Shown: positions 11,330 to 24,209 of the stretch, piece after piece | How positions within the stretch are numbered: the first letter of the stretch is position 1 | Layout: each line of letters opens with the position of its first letter | Source: Glandiceps talaboti | Taxonomy: Eukaryota; Hemichordata; Enteropneusta; Spengelidae | Assembly (NCBI RefSeq): GCF_964340395.1 | Contig: NC_135562.1 | Coordinates: 23,840,173 to 23,904,172 of the forward strand | Length of the DNA: 64,000 nucleotides | Direction: 5' to 3' | Notes under the pieces: model-generated | Told to the model about the DNA's origin: nothing | Databases searched by the model: none | Seen by the model: the letters and a program-made list of their open reading frames with translations, nothing else | Translations under genes and position numbers: made by a program

Positions 11330-11760
11330 TTTGAAGTGTGCTTTTTCAAGATATAGCCTTATTACTGAAAATCATTAGTTATGCAAATGAGTCATAATAC
11401 TAAAAGCTACAGCAACAAGCTTTTGAGAGCATGTACGATTAGTTATGTTTGAAGTATGTATCATATATTTTATTGAATTTGAAGTATACACTTTCAAGAT
11501 ATAGCCTAATTAGAAAACTGTGACACAGACAGATATACACACGAACTTTACATACCCTAATTTATAACCTTCCTTATGGAATGCAAAAATGCACTCTTCA
11601 AATTCAATTAAATTTGGTACATTCTTCAAACATAACTAATCACACATGTTTTGTTGCATTCCAACAATTATTATCTGTAGGAACAAAAATCTAAAGACTT
11701 TGCCCTTACAGAAGGCATTCAGTATAAATCTGGTTTTGGTTATGCATTACAATGAAGTCA
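11330..11760. repeat. Inverted pair of 'aagatatagcctaat' repeat modules
   Basis: Modules at 11330-11530 (ttgaatttgaagtgtgcttt, tcaagatatagcc, tatgcaaatgagtcat) are followed by oppositely oriented modules at 11560-11730 (cttccttatggaatgcaaaa, gcactcttcaaattcaatt, gttgcattccaacaatt, cagaaggcattc). The family also occurs at 6220-6560 and 24210-24560. It is probably a foldback-type mobile repeat. Confidence 0.6.
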
Positions 11761-12269
11761 ATCCACTGCTGTACAGTCACTGTATTCTGTCTCAATCTGA
11801 CTAGAATCCACAGTACATGTCCCGATTTCTTTTTGTCTGTTACATTTACTGTCATTTGTTCTTTTGTGAGCACTTGTTACATACATCTGACATAATACCA
11901 TAGGTTTTCCCAGCCACACGTAATGAGCCGAAACATACAGGTACAGTACTTCAGAGCACTTGAAAAGAGCATGAGTAAATGTAACACCAAATAGAAATCG
12001 TGATGTGTACACTACATCGGATTTTAATCAGATTGATTCTGTCTATGCCTTGTTCATCATAAACATCAATTATATAATAACATTTAGGTGACAATGTAGC
12101 AAGATTAATGTCAAGTGTTCATGTAACTGTTAACAAACATTTCATGTAATTTATTAGTGTACCAACAACTTGCTATGTACCAACAACCTGCTATGTACCA
12201 ACATTCATTCCAATATGTAACAACATTTTTGTTACTACAATGTATGTACAGGTCTGATGATTATGGTGT

Positions 12270-12662
12270 AGAGTGTTTGCCAAAATTCACCTATGCAATA
12301 CAGCAATGTGAAAATGATATACTGCAGTTATAACATGGAATACTGCAATACTTGGATGCCATACGCCGGTTTGAGAATGTCATTATGACTTATTGACATG
12401 ATGAGATACTGTAATGTGTGATTATAATGCACTAAGTCTTCCATTTTGCGATTCTGACAGTGCTACATGTTGATGTACGCCCCCATGTGAAAACGTTGCA
12501 ATGATGAATTGCAGCTATGCCATTATTCAATGACAACATGCAATAATACAGTACTTTCATGCTGACTTGCATTGATTAGATGATGACATGACATGCGGTG
12601 ATTATTTGTTGAATTGCAATGTATAATACAAGTATTAATACGAATCAAGCTAGGGAGTATGA
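12270..12662. repeat. Left arm of a 3 kb inverted repeat pair
   Basis: The arm begins ttgccaaaattcacctatgc and ends aatcaagctagggagtatga. It is rich in near-repeats of catgc/gcaat and atgatgacatgacatgcgg. An inverted, clearly homologous copy lies at 14930-15325. Related terminal sequence recurs near 44390 and 62215. Confidence 0.7.
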
Positions 12663-13274
12663 ACTATAAACCCTAACCACAATGCACACAGACATGTACT
12701 TTTCAAGCACCAGTCATGAGCATTGCGAGTATCATTGGCAGCTCCTGTGTCTGCTACAGTCATGAACGTTACCAGTTCTGTCATTCGCTGTCGTGTGCAA
12801 GTAAAGATCACTGACAGTTAGGTTTAGCACTGTTACGATTGATTACATAATTATTTTTTGTATCAGGTAATATAGGACACAAATTATTATTCCATCATTC
12901 GGTGATCCACCCAGTAGTTTTGCGCCATCAACATTCAAGTTAACTTTAAGTCTTAGACACCTAGTTAAAAGTTACAAGCATGCCAATCTGACATCAGCCA
13001 ATCCAACTAATGGTTTGTGTATCACCATTAGTTAGATAGTAGATGTGTACATGCACTGGTTATGGAAATATCTTAATTTGGAAAATAGTTCTAGGATTAG
13101 CTGTGCACTAATTAATTCAAAGTTGGTAAACTCTAATAAGACAATGATAACGGTAGGAATAGGACAAACAGACAGAGGAAACAATAGTTTTGATGGTAAT
13201 GTGTAATATTTAGACCTTTATGAACTTGAGATGTAGGGAAAACAAGAATAACATTATAAAGCTGAGAAATCACC

Positions 13275-13513
13275 GGGGGGAGGGGGGGGGCAATTATTTA
13301 TTCGCGCTGGCCTCTATGGGTCTCGCCAAGGTTGGTATGTGTGTAAGGGTGACCCTAATTCATAAAAAAATTATTCTCTTTTTTGTCATGGAAACTATGG
13401 GTTGGTCGATTTAAAAAAAAAGTATATCATCTATTTATTGTTTATTGGATTCCTGGAAACAAGATCTTTCTCAGCTTCTCTTACACTCAGCCCCCCCCCC
13501 CCCCCCCCCCCCC
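13275..13513. repeat. Homopolymer G tract and 23-base C tract
   Basis: A G-rich run lies at 13276-13291 and an uninterrupted C run at about 13491-13513. The intervening sequence has no recognised gene. Confidence 0.85.
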
Positions 13514-13704
13514 GAATAACTTCAGTTATTAAAGAAATGCTCTGTTTGTGAACAAGTGTCATCACTGACATGACTATGCATGATGTCGACAGACACAGTG
13601 TCAATGTCAAGAAACTTGTTTATTCTTGTCAGAGTTTCACAACATATTAAGGGTGGGCAAAAATTATTACAAAAAATTATTTTAATGTAGGAGCTGAAAA
13701 TTTG

Positions 13705-13817
13705 GGTGTGTACATGGGGTAATGAGAAACAGAAAAAATAAGGTGTGTACATGGGGTAATGAGAAACAGAAAAAATAAGGTGTGTACATGGGGTATTGAG
13801 AAACAGAAAAAATAAGG
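13705..13817. repeat. 37 bp minisatellite, three copies
   Basis: The unit starts ggtgtgtacatggggtaatg and ends acagaaaaaataa. The third copy differs by one base (gggtattg instead of gggtaatg). The family word gtacatggggtaat also occurs elsewhere in the window (near 7882 and 26875 in part). Confidence 0.8.
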
Positions 13818-14332
13818 TCACCTAAAGCTGTTCAAAATTATGTCAAATGTTATGCTGGTATCAAAACACCCCAAGGACTGACTGATCAGTTTTTCACTTT
13901 CAGCTCTGGGTTGCAACAAGGGTACGTAGTTGCAACAAGGGTACATAATCTCACCTTTTGTTTTATCTTTGTTAATGATATAGGTAACATTTAAAAGTCT
14001 AGCAACTAATATCTGCATGTTCAGGTGTTCATATTGGAATTTTACATTTGTTCTATTTACTTTATACCAATGACCTATGTCTGTTCAATATAACAGTAAT
14101 CTGATTGCAACGTTTGTTAAGCAAACTCTGACTTCTGTAAGGGACCGGTCAGTTTCTCCAGCCTGTCTTACAAATACTTTATAAGATCCTGGGATAGCAC
14201 TATCATAATTATAATTATTGACTACACAGGGTAAATAAGTAACTAATAAGTGACACACTTGCATTGCAATCCATCAAAGTTTTTATCGTTCAGTGATCAG
14301 AGGTCTATTATGAAGGTTGTAGTCGATGTGGA

Positions 14333-14693
14333 ATAATAATAATGTTGGGTTCTTATATAGCGCTTTCCCACTCCGTGCTTAATGCACTTTACAATTATTA
14401 CCCCTGGCTTGGATCAGAACGGCACAACGGCCCTTTAGTCTTCCTCAACTCCCCGGGAGCATAAAATCCATTGCAGCCATTTAAGCGCATAGGATTAAAG
14501 CCTTCACATTGCAACCTACATCCTACCAGGTCCCCAATTATACAGCTGGGTTGACTGAGGCACAGTCGTGGTTCAAATCTTGCCCAAGGACTTTAGCCAC
14601 TCAGAAACAAATAGCAGGCAGTGACGGGGCTCGAACCTGCAACCTGTAGATTCCATGCTGGTCACGCTAACAATTCACCCATCATGACTCCAC
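14333..14693 (-). mobile_element. tRNA-derived SINE, second copy
   Basis: On the minus strand the order is a tRNA-like head (gggtgaattgttagcgtgac; box B-like gttcgagcccc), then a core with cttgggcaagatttg and cccagctgtataattgggga, then a long body. It ends gcgctatataagaacccaac followed by (ATT)n. The GCGCTATATAAG-type 3' end suggests that it borrows the 3' tail of a partner LINE. Body length differs from the 4028-4306 copy, so these are two subfamilies sharing head and core. Confidence 0.7.
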
Positions 14694-14929
14694 TAGCCAT
14701 AAGCAGACACAACTGAGTCTGAAGCTGTCGATCCTTGCAAACTTCTAGAAGTATAAAAATGTTCCTATAGGGCACGTTGAACGGGCGTCATCTCTGTGTG
14801 TTCAGTAACAGGTGTTAAAACGGTTGGGAGGAGCACAGGGACCTGAAGTCAGTCAACAACGGCATACGTGCACTTGGTCAGCCGTGTTTGTTGACCGGTG
14901 CATTTGAGGTTAGTCTGTACTCCCTAGCT

Positions 14930-15325
14930 TGCTTCATATTAATAATCGCATTATGCATTGCAATTGGACAAATAGTCACCGCATGTCATGTCATCAGCTC
15001 ATCATCGCAAGTCGACAATTGAATAATGTCATTGAATAATGGCATAGCTTCAATTAATCATTGCAACGTTTTTGCATGGGGGCAATTCATCAACATGTAG
15101 CACCATCACATGGAAGCTAGTGCATAATCGCAAATGGTAAACTCGCATTACAGTATCTCATCATGTCATTAAAAAGACTAATGACATTCTCGAACCGGCA
15201 TACTGCATCCAAGCATTAGTGCAGTATTTCATTGTGTAACTGCATGTCATTTTCGCATTGCAGTATTGCATAGGCGAATTTTGGCAGCCATTCTCTGCCA
15301 TACAACATTCTTGTTCTTCTATACA
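14930..15325. repeat. Right arm of the 3 kb inverted repeat pair
   Basis: This is the inverse of 12270-12662. It begins ctccctagcttgcttcatat and ends ttcgcctatgc-complement sequence near 15290 (gcataggcgaattttggca). The two arms enclose about 2.27 kb containing a SINE, a 37 bp minisatellite and homopolymer tracts but no transposase frame. If the arms are terminal, 12270-15325 is one large non-autonomous element. Confidence 0.65.
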
Positions 15326-15429
15326 TGCACCAACATTTATGCTAGCATTCATGAAATTGAAGCATCATAAATATACCATATCTATATTATTAGATACATG
15401 ATATTAACTGTCATAATTGTTAACTTGAC

Positions 15430-15530
15430 ATTGTGGTAGTTGTCGGTCTCAAAGTTCTAAGCGTTCAACATTTAATGTTAACATAACACTGTGGTATAGT
15501 TGTCGGTCTCAAAGTTCTAAGCCTTGAATG
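15430..15530. repeat. Imperfect tandem dimer of about 60 bp
   Basis: The sequence agttgtcggtctcaaagttc occurs twice (near 15437 and 15498), each time after a gtggta word. It is followed by unstructured sequence to 16035 in which no gene is seen. Confidence 0.65.
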
Positions 15531-16035
15531 GCAAGATACATATGACAAGATACATAGAGATTGATATTTTATTTGAGTTATATATAGTGCTAGGCGAGTG
15601 CTACTTCACTTATCTCTCACACCATGCTTGTGACAAGAACAATTAGAACTGACTCAGTCAGCCACACCCCCAAAAGTCATTATCAAACACTTGTATGTCT
15701 TCAACTAGGTTTGGTGAATTGTTACAATAGTTACCAAGTTGACCAATCATCCATCAGCTTATTTCCACCATTCACTTCTTTGTATGTTCAGCTCTGTACT
15801 GCAAATTCAAGTTTCACTTCGTGATGTGCAATAAAAACTTTTTTTCCCCTGAAATTGAGTGATATCCTGTGTTTGTATAGGTCAGTGTGATCACTTATGC
15901 ATTATGTAAATACTTCTCTGTGACAGGTTTTCCAATGCCTTCAACCAATCAAAATCATTGCCATCAATATGTGTATTATATCTGCATGGTCTGTGTTAGG
16001 GCTATGTTTAACACAGGATGTAAACAGATACTATG

Positions 16036-16110
16036 AGGTTATTACCTGATATCACCTCTTTGTTCGTCGTATCACTGTGAGTGCAGTTTCTGTAATGTGA
16101 CACGAGTCCT
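16036..16110. mobile_element. Solo arm of the 3998-4418 foldback MITE family
   Basis: It reads ggttattacctgatatcacc, then tctttgttcgtcgtatcact and gtgagtgcagtttctgtaat. This matches both arms of the SINE-interrupted element at 3998-4418. No partner arm is adjacent. Confidence 0.6.
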
Positions 16111-16124
16111 TACACTAACAAAAA

Positions 16125-17450
16125 AATCCTATAGGATCCTAGAGGGCAGCCCTATAGGACATTCTATGAGGGTTTTGGACATGGCTCCTATAGAGCAACC
16201 CTATTGGCATCCAAGAGGACAGTCCTGTAGATCCTATAGAGCAACCCTATTGATATCCAATAGGACAGTCCTGTAGATCCTAGAGGACAATCCTATTGAT
16301 ATCCAATAGGACAGCCCTGTAGATCCTAGAGGACAACCCTATAGGCCAATAGGACAGTCCTGTAGATCCTAGAGGACAACCCTATAGGCCAATAGGACAG
16401 CCCTCTAGATCCTAGAGGACAACCCTATTGATATCCAATAGGACAGCCCTGTAGATCCTAGAGGACAACCCTATAGGCCAATAGGACAGCCCTGTAGATC
16501 CTAGAGGACAGCCCTATTGATGTCCAATAGGACAGTCCTGTAGATCCTAGAGGACAGCCCTATTGATGTCCAATAGGACACCCCCGTAGATCCTAGAGGA
16601 CAACCCTATTGATGTCCAATAGGACAGTCCTGTAGATCCTAGAGGACAACCCTATAGGCCAATAGGACAGCCCTGTAGATCCTAGAGGACAACCCTATTG
16701 ATATCCAATAGGACAGCCCTGTAGATCCTAGAGGACAACCCTATTGATGTCCAATAGGACAGCCCTGTAGATCCTAGAGGACAACCCTATAGGCCAATAG
16801 AACAGTCCTGTAGATCCTAGAGGACAACCCTATTGATATCCAATAGGACAGCCCTGTAGATCCTAGAGGACAACCCTATTGACAACCAATGGGACAGTCC
16901 TGTATATCCTTGAGGACAACCCTATAGGCCAATATGACAGTCCTGTAGATCCTAGAGGGCAACCCTATTGATATCCAATAGGACAGTCCTGTAGATCCTA
17001 GAGGACAACCCTATAGGCCAATAGGACAGTCCTGTAGATCCTAGAGGACAACCCTATAGGCCAATAGGACAGTCCTGTAGATCCTAGAAGACAACCCTAT
17101 AGGCCAATAGGACAGTCCTGTAGATCCTAGAGGACAACCCTATAGGCCAATAGGACAGTCCTGTAGATCCTAGAAGACAACCCTATAGGCCAATAGGACA
17201 GCCCTGTAGATCCTAGTGGACAACCCTATAGGCCAATAGGACAGCCCTGTAGATCCTAGAGGACAACCCTATAGGCCAATAGGACAGCCCTGTAGATCCT
17301 AGAGGACAACCCTATAGGCCAATAGGACAGCCCTGTAGATCCTAGAGGACAACCCTATAGGCCAATAGAACAGCCCTGTAGATCCTAGAGGACAACCCTA
17401 TAGGCCAATAGGACAACCCTATAGGCCAATAGGACAACCCTATAGGCCAA
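16125..17450. repeat. Minisatellite with two alternating unit types (43 and 46 bp)
   Basis: About 28 units share the frame tagatcctagaggacaaccc, then either tataggccaataggacag or tattgatatccaataggaca, then ccctg or tcctg. The two central variants are interspersed on the left. The tataggcc type becomes homogeneous from about 16920 onward, and the array ends in short 20 bp partial units. Each unit carries short self-complementary words such as cctatagg and tcctagga. No open frame spans it. Confidence 0.9.
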
Positions 17451-18636
<1,186 letters not shown>

Positions 18637-19860
18637 TTAGTGCCTGTGTGCATTGCAGTCCTACTAATTTACTGCATGTGTGCATTGCAGTCCTACTAAT
18701 TTAGTGCCTGTGTGCATTGCAGTCCTACTAATTTAGTGCCTGTGTGCATTGCAGTCCTACTAATTTAGTGCCTGTGTGCATTGCAGTCCTACTAATTTAG
18801 TGCCTGTGTGCATTGCAGTCCTACTAATTTAGTGCCTGTGTGCATTGCAGTCCTACTAATTTAGTGCCTGTGTGCATTGCAGTCCTACTAATTTAGTGCC
18901 TGTGTGCATTGCAGTCCTACTAATTTACTGCCTGTGTGCATTGCAGTCCTACTAATTTAGTGCCTGTGTGCATTGCAGTCCTACTAATTTACTGCCTGTG
19001 TGCATTGCAGTCCTACTAATTTACTGCCTGTGTGCATTGCAGTCCTACTAATTTAGTGCCTGTGTGCATTGCAGTCCTACTAATTTACTGCCTGTGTGCA
19101 TTGCAGTCGTACTAATTTACTGCCTGTGTGCATTGCAGTCCTACTAATTTAGTGCATGTGTGCATTGCAGTCCTACTAATTTACTGCATGTGTGCATTGC
19201 AGTCCTACTAATTTAGTGCCTGTGTGCATTGCAGTCCTACTAATTTAGTGCCTGTGTGCATTGCAGTCCTACTAATTTAGTGCATGTGTGCATTGCAGTC
19301 CTACTAATTTAGTGCATGTGTGCATTGCAGTCCTATTAATTTACTGCCTGTGTGCATTGCAGTCCTACTAATTTACTGCCTGTGTGCATTGCAGTCCTAC
19401 TAATTTAGTGCCTGTGTGCATTGCAGTCCTACTAATTTACTGCCTGTGTGCATTGCAGTCCTACTAATTTACTGCCTGTGTGCATTGCAGTCCTACTAAT
19501 TTAGTGCCTGTGTGCATTGCAGTCCTACTAATTTAGTGCCTGTGTGCATTGCAGTCCTACTAATTTACTGCCTGTGTGCATTGCAGTCCTACTAATTTAG
19601 TGCCTGTGTGCATTGCAGTCCTACTAATTTACTGCCTGTGTGCATTGCAGTCCTACTAATTTAGTGCCTGTGTGCATTGCAGTCCTACTAATTTAGTGCC
19701 TGTGTGCATTGCAGTCCTACTAATTTACTGCCTGTGTGCATTGCAGTCCTACTAATTTAGTGCCTGTGTGCATTGCAGTCCTACTAATTTAGTGCCTGTG
19801 TGCATTGCAGTCCTACTAATTTACTGCCTGTGTGCATTGCAGTCCTACTAATTTACTGCC
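18637..19860. repeat. 32 bp minisatellite, about 38 copies
   Basis: The unit is built from gtgcctgtgtgcattgcag followed by tcctactaattta. Units are nearly identical, and variation is confined mainly to two sites (atttag/atttac and gcctg/gcatg). Each unit contains TACTAAT, a near-consensus branch-point sequence, and, 23 bases after the candidate branch A, the end of TTGCAG, a 3' splice site-like word. No frame is open across the array. Confidence 0.95.
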
Positions 19861-20399
19861 GGGGACTGCCTGGGAGATACAAGAAATACCCGTGGGCAAA
19901 CCAGCGGCACTCAAAAGTCAATATTTATGTGCATTGGGCCACTGCAAACATACATTGACTAAAATTTAGTGGATTCAAGCCCCCGATTGTACCGATCGCA
20001 CTTCACAAGTTCTGTTTGTTGAAGGCTTATGAAGACCTGTACAAGTTGATGTGATGGGCTTCTTTTTAACTTGAAATAAATGAAACTATCACACTTTGTT
20101 CTTAAATGTGAATTACCTGTGCATTACTACAGAATACCAGTTATTATTCATGACTTCATTGGAAATGAATGTAAACTTTGAAGAGTGGCGTGAACTAGTG
20201 GGGGGGGGGGGGGGAAAGGGGGGGATAACCACAGGTACTCATGAAGTTACCATACATACGCAAGTTAGCCTTTACGTCGAAAGCAAGATACTGAATATCA
20301 CATTAAACCTAACCTAACAGTCTCACTCGCGTAATTCTCAATGTCAACTTCAGGAGCACCTGTGGGATAACTAGTGTTATGAAATGATAAAAATTTTCT
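19861..20399. other. No gene seen; G tract
   Basis: Contains a G tract with a short interruption at about 20200-20226. The open frame across it is chance. Confidence 0.4.
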
Positions 20400-20545
20400 A
20401 ATTGAAGTGAACCACCAACGGTGACTTGTCCAGTGACTTTCCATGATAGCTTCAATTGACATATCCAAACATCATACTAAGGGAGCCTTCAGTAATTATG
20501 AAGGGCCGGGGATTGGGGAAGGGTCATGTTTTACAAAACCATTTT
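20400..20545. repeat. Dispersed repeat, copy 1
   Basis: The sequence from attgaagtgaaccaccaacg through ccagtgactttccatgatag and catactaagggagccttcag to gggaagggtcatgtttta is repeated in the same order and orientation at 23553-23760. The two copies bracket a 3 kb block of LINE relics. Confidence 0.75.
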
Positions 20546-20689
20546 CCTCCACCTCCCCAGCTGAGCAGGTAAGTTGGAATAATGTCAATATTCTCGTCAA
20601 CAATAAATCAGTTTTTAGCGCTTATCTGTATAAAAAGGTATCATAGACATTTCTGACATATTTGGGAATGACTTAAATTTAAAAATCAA

Positions 20690-21440
20690 GCCGACCTTAA
20701 GGATTTAGGATGTAACCTAAATCATTATATGTTGTGGATTGGTATTCTTGATGCTATTCCAGCACACTGGAAAACATGTAAACCACTACTAGTTAGGCCT
20801 GAACTACCAATTGGATTTTCTCAAAAACAAGTTTCGTTATTTACTTTGCTGTAAGGTCAAAGATATCAAGAAACACATATCATCCATGTATTTTATACCT
20901 CCAAAATGCAAACTTTATTTTTCACAGTTGTTTACTATCAATGATGAAGAATGGTCAGAGATATTTTTGTTACCTTTTAAAGTGTCTTTGGATTCGAAAC
21001 TACAAGATTTTTAATGGAAATTAGTACATAATATAATTTATACAAACAGAAGACTGTACAGTATGAATCCTAGTAGAACACAAAGTAGTCTTTGCACTTT
21101 TTTGTGGACAATCAGAAGAAACTTTAATACACCACTTTGTTAAGTGTATTTTGAATAGCTTCATTATGTTGTTGGGTCTCTCATTGGAAGCCCACAAAAA
21201 TTGTCAGCAAAGCAAATTCTTTTGGGTGACACTTCTTTTTCTTTGCTTTTAAATCATTTGTTGTTGATTATGAAAAACATGGTCTATGATTGCAAATGGA
21301 AAAATGTCATTCCATCTTTTAATCTAGCTATCATAAATATCAGAACTGCTAAACAAATTGCAAAAAGAAATGAGCACTACAGTAAATTTATAGACAATGA
21401 GTTACGCAGTGAGGCTGCACTCAACCTGCTCTCCTGACCT
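20690..21440 (+). pseudogene. Degraded C-terminal part of a Tx1/L1-like LINE ORF2
   Basis: Conceptual translation in shifting frames gives KPLLVRPELPIGFSQKQVSL, then the segment VKDIKKHI...EEWSEIFLLPFKVSLDSKLQDF (20850-21014). After an in-frame stop come WKLVHNIIYTNRRLYSMN and a cysteine-containing remnant with SSLCTF. Further on is a terminal stretch with LLNHLLLIMKNMVYDCKWKN and AKQIAKRNEHY. The order 'LPFKV-KLQ-FQ-like, N-R-Y/L, CTF-C, NHLLL' is the conserved post-RT region of Tx1-group L1 LINEs. Stops and frameshifts are frequent, so this is an old relic. The endonuclease and RT core are absent. Confidence 0.7.
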
Positions 21441-21954
21441 AGCTTAAAATTTTACCAGATTTTGAGAACTTTCCGTGAAATCACTGTTCTTATTATTAGT
21501 CTTATGAATATCCTATGATACCTTTGGACCTATCAGAAGAAGTTTTTTGAAGTTCAGTTGTTAGTTTGCTGCAGATTTACTTGCTGGGTTTTGTTGTTGC
21601 TGCCCTGGAAAGTCTTCTGCTGACCTTGCACCTGGTAAGTATGGCTTCATTAATATACACAAGAGCTGCCTTAATTAGTATCAAGAATGGAGTACTCGAC
21701 AATCGGGCATTGTCTAGAGTTAACTGCAACACCTGGAATCAGCTGAAGACACTTAATATATGCAGGACATGGCCAACCAAAATAGGATGTGCTAGTGGAG
21801 CAAAAAGGAAACAACTTCTTCCTGTAATGATCACTCATCAGACCAAAGTGATTGCAAATGCAAAGATGGAACAGAATAACAACATACACCAAAACAAAAG
21901 CAACCTGATGAACATTCCACTTCTGAAAGGGACAAATCATCACCCCAGGACCAT

Positions 21955-22692
21955 CTCATTTGCGCATTATGGAATGCACAAGCCATGAAGTCAAAAATAA
22001 CATCACTATGTGACTTTGTAACTGAAAAACAACTTGATGTTATTTCTATATTAGAAACCTGGCTAACTGGTAACTCTGGCGATAATCACGCCATCTCTGA
22101 ACTCAGAAGTACCCTACCTGATCATAATTTATATCACGTACCTCGCAAAAGTAAAGGTGGTGGAGTTGGTGTCCTATTACGAAAGGGATTCAGTGTCAAA
22201 GTTAATAAATCGTCAACTCAGTATAACTCATTGGAACATACTGATCTTACAATTAGCTCAATGTCTACCACAGTACGCCTGATCACACTATACCGCCCAC
22301 CCCCATCAAAGAAGAACAAGTTGACAACATCAATGTTCCTTTATAGCCAATTCTCCTCCCTGATTGAAACATTAACAACTGCTCCTGGCTACCTACTTAT
22401 TGCGGGTGACTTTAACTTTCACATAGATGATGTAACAAATCGTGAGGCATCACACTTCCTTGAGCTACTTGAATCCTCCAACCTTCAACAACATACTACG
22501 GAAACCACACATCGTTGTGGGCACACTCTTGATTTGATCATCTCACGCCAAACAGATAACCTCGTCTCAAGTACCACTATTCACAGAGGTCTTCCATCTG
22601 ATCATGATGCTGTGAGTTGTAATCTTGCTGTACAGAAATGCGCAAAGACATCCAAGCATCGCCTCTTGTCACAAGCCACACTTCCGATCTGA
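21955..22692 (+). pseudogene. LINE apurinic/apyrimidinic endonuclease domain
   Basis: The frame can be followed upstream of the first ATG (21985) because the preceding codons read ICALWNAQA, the usual beginning of this domain. Catalytic signatures are present: ETWL at about 22053, GDFNFH at 22404-22420 and SDHDAV at 22597-22614. Also present is the glycine-rich GGGVGVLL strand. In a functional LINE this nuclease nicks target DNA to prime reverse transcription. The frame ends at 22692 after a frameshift near 22640, where the overlapping frame 22638-23102 takes over. Confidence 0.8.
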
Positions 22693-23102
22693 CTACTATC
22701 ATAAATCAATACAACACAACCTTGCACCAATATATTAATCACCATGCCCCAGAGAAGACTCGCACCATCACTTTAAGACCACATGCACCTTGGTACTCTG
22801 ATGTAATTCATGCCGCCAAGCAAAAGAAGAGACAACTTGAAAGGAAATGGATGTCATCTGGACTCGAGATTGACAAACAGATCTTCAAAAAAGAATGTAA
22901 GGCATACCATCATATGATTGAGAGTGCTAAATCTACTTACCATTCGGACAGAATTGCTAACTGTGATCAGAAACAACTTTTCAAGATTATTGACAAGATG
23001 CTGACTAAGTTATGGAACTCTCTCCCAATTCACATTAGGAGAGCGGTATCGATTGAAACATTCAAGTCCCAACTAAAGACATACTTGTTTACAAACTTTT
23101 AG
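22638..23102 (+). pseudogene. LINE linker fused to RT C-terminal tail (RT domain deleted)
   Basis: The first 120 codons are the connector between endonuclease and RT, including HAPEKTRTITLRPHAPWYSD and the basic KQKKRQLERKW helix. After DQKQLFKIIDKML the frame passes directly to LWNSLPIHIRR and FKSQLKTYLF, which are the last residues of the same protein. All RT motifs are missing, so roughly 1.5-2 kb was deleted in frame near 23000. The copy cannot encode its own polymerase but keeps the 3' end needed for trans-mobilisation. Confidence 0.8.
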
Positions 23103-23552
23103 AACATATTATACTTTTATATGCAGTAATCAATAAGTTTTGTTTTTTAGTGAATTTCAAGTTGTCGTTTTTTTGCAAATTAAGTTTGTGCCATACTCTT
23201 GTCTACAAACGTTCAGGACATATTGTACTTTTAATAGTAATCAATAGTGAACGTCAAGTTTTTGGTTTTGGTTTTGATTTCTACGCAAATCAAGTTTGTG
23301 CTTCTTCTTTTTTTTTCAGTTTTGTAAAGCACATTGAGGCTGTTGCGTAATGCGCTGATAAGAATTTATTATTATTATTATTATTATAGACAAATGGTCT
23401 GTTTTGACTGTGTGATATCCGCTTTAATACCTCCTTTCAAAAGTGGACTAATTGTATATTGTCATGAGTAACTGGAAAGTTGGCCTGAGTGGACTTGCAA
23501 ATAAATAAATAAATAAATATCAAAAAATTAAAAAAAAACAGACATTTTTTCC

Positions 23553-23770
23553 AATTGAAGTGAACCACCAATGGCGATTTGTGCACCATCTAATGACCGG
23601 CCCAGCTATAGTTACATGTAGTTCAGTGTCACGACCTTGTCCAGTGACTTTCCATGATAGATTCAATTGACATATCCAAACATCATACTAAGGGAGCCTT
23701 TAGCAATTACGAGGCGGCAGGGGATTGGGGGAGGGTCATGTTTTAAAAATCTGTCCAAGGGGATGGTCAT
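23553..23770. repeat. Dispersed repeat, copy 2
   Basis: Homologous to 20400-20545 but about 65 bp longer in the middle (catctaatgaccggcccagc and following). It ends in ggggattgggggagggtcat and a G tract at about 23788-23801. Confidence 0.75.
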
Positions 23771-24209
23771 ATTTTAGAACCTGTAAGGGGGGGGGGGGGG
23801 GTTCACATTTTACATTGACTCATTTTATGACCTTACATACAGTTAGAAGATACAATTCTTGTAAAAAGCACTCTGTACTATTTCAAACAAAGTCTACAAT
23901 TCTGAGAGAAACAACACACATCCCTTCAAACTAAGGCTCATATTTAGTTAAACTGCATGTAGTTACAGTTTACTGTTTTCCACATGCCAATCAAGTCCCT
24001 AATGACATCTTGTGTAGCTTGGTTGTTTGGGAATATGTCATGTGACAGAGGACAAGCTGCACATTGAAATATGACTGACTCAGTGTTTGAGTGCAGACGC
24101 TGTGCTAAAAACTTGTTCGATATCTTCACTTGCACAACAACGACTGTTGAGGGCATCCTTTAATGTCCACGACGATCTTGTGTACAATGTACCAAAAATA
24201 TGCCAATAT
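23771..24209. other. No gene seen
   Basis: G tract, then unique-looking sequence with short chance frames on both strands. Confidence 0.4.

Larger units (their letters stand above)
21560..23389 (+). mobile_element. LINE copy (CR1/L2-like) lacking its reverse transcriptase
   Basis: The element contains an apurinic endonuclease frame, a linker frame and, directly fused to it, the last residues of the LINE protein. A 3' untranslated region follows that ends gcacattgaggctgttgcgt, aatgcgctgataagaattt and (ATT)n at 23371-23389. The 3' untranslated region holds two diverged copies of a module of about 115 bp (caagtt.gt, caaa.aagtttgtgc). The 5' boundary is uncertain; sequence before about 21950 carries an open frame of unclear meaning (21566-21988). 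Confidence 0.75.

Noticed and set aside
16125-17450. CRISPR-like array (regular repeats)
   Set aside because: The units are contiguous with no unique spacers and the DNA is eukaryotic. The same applies to 18637-19860, 52385-54620 and 58965-59998.
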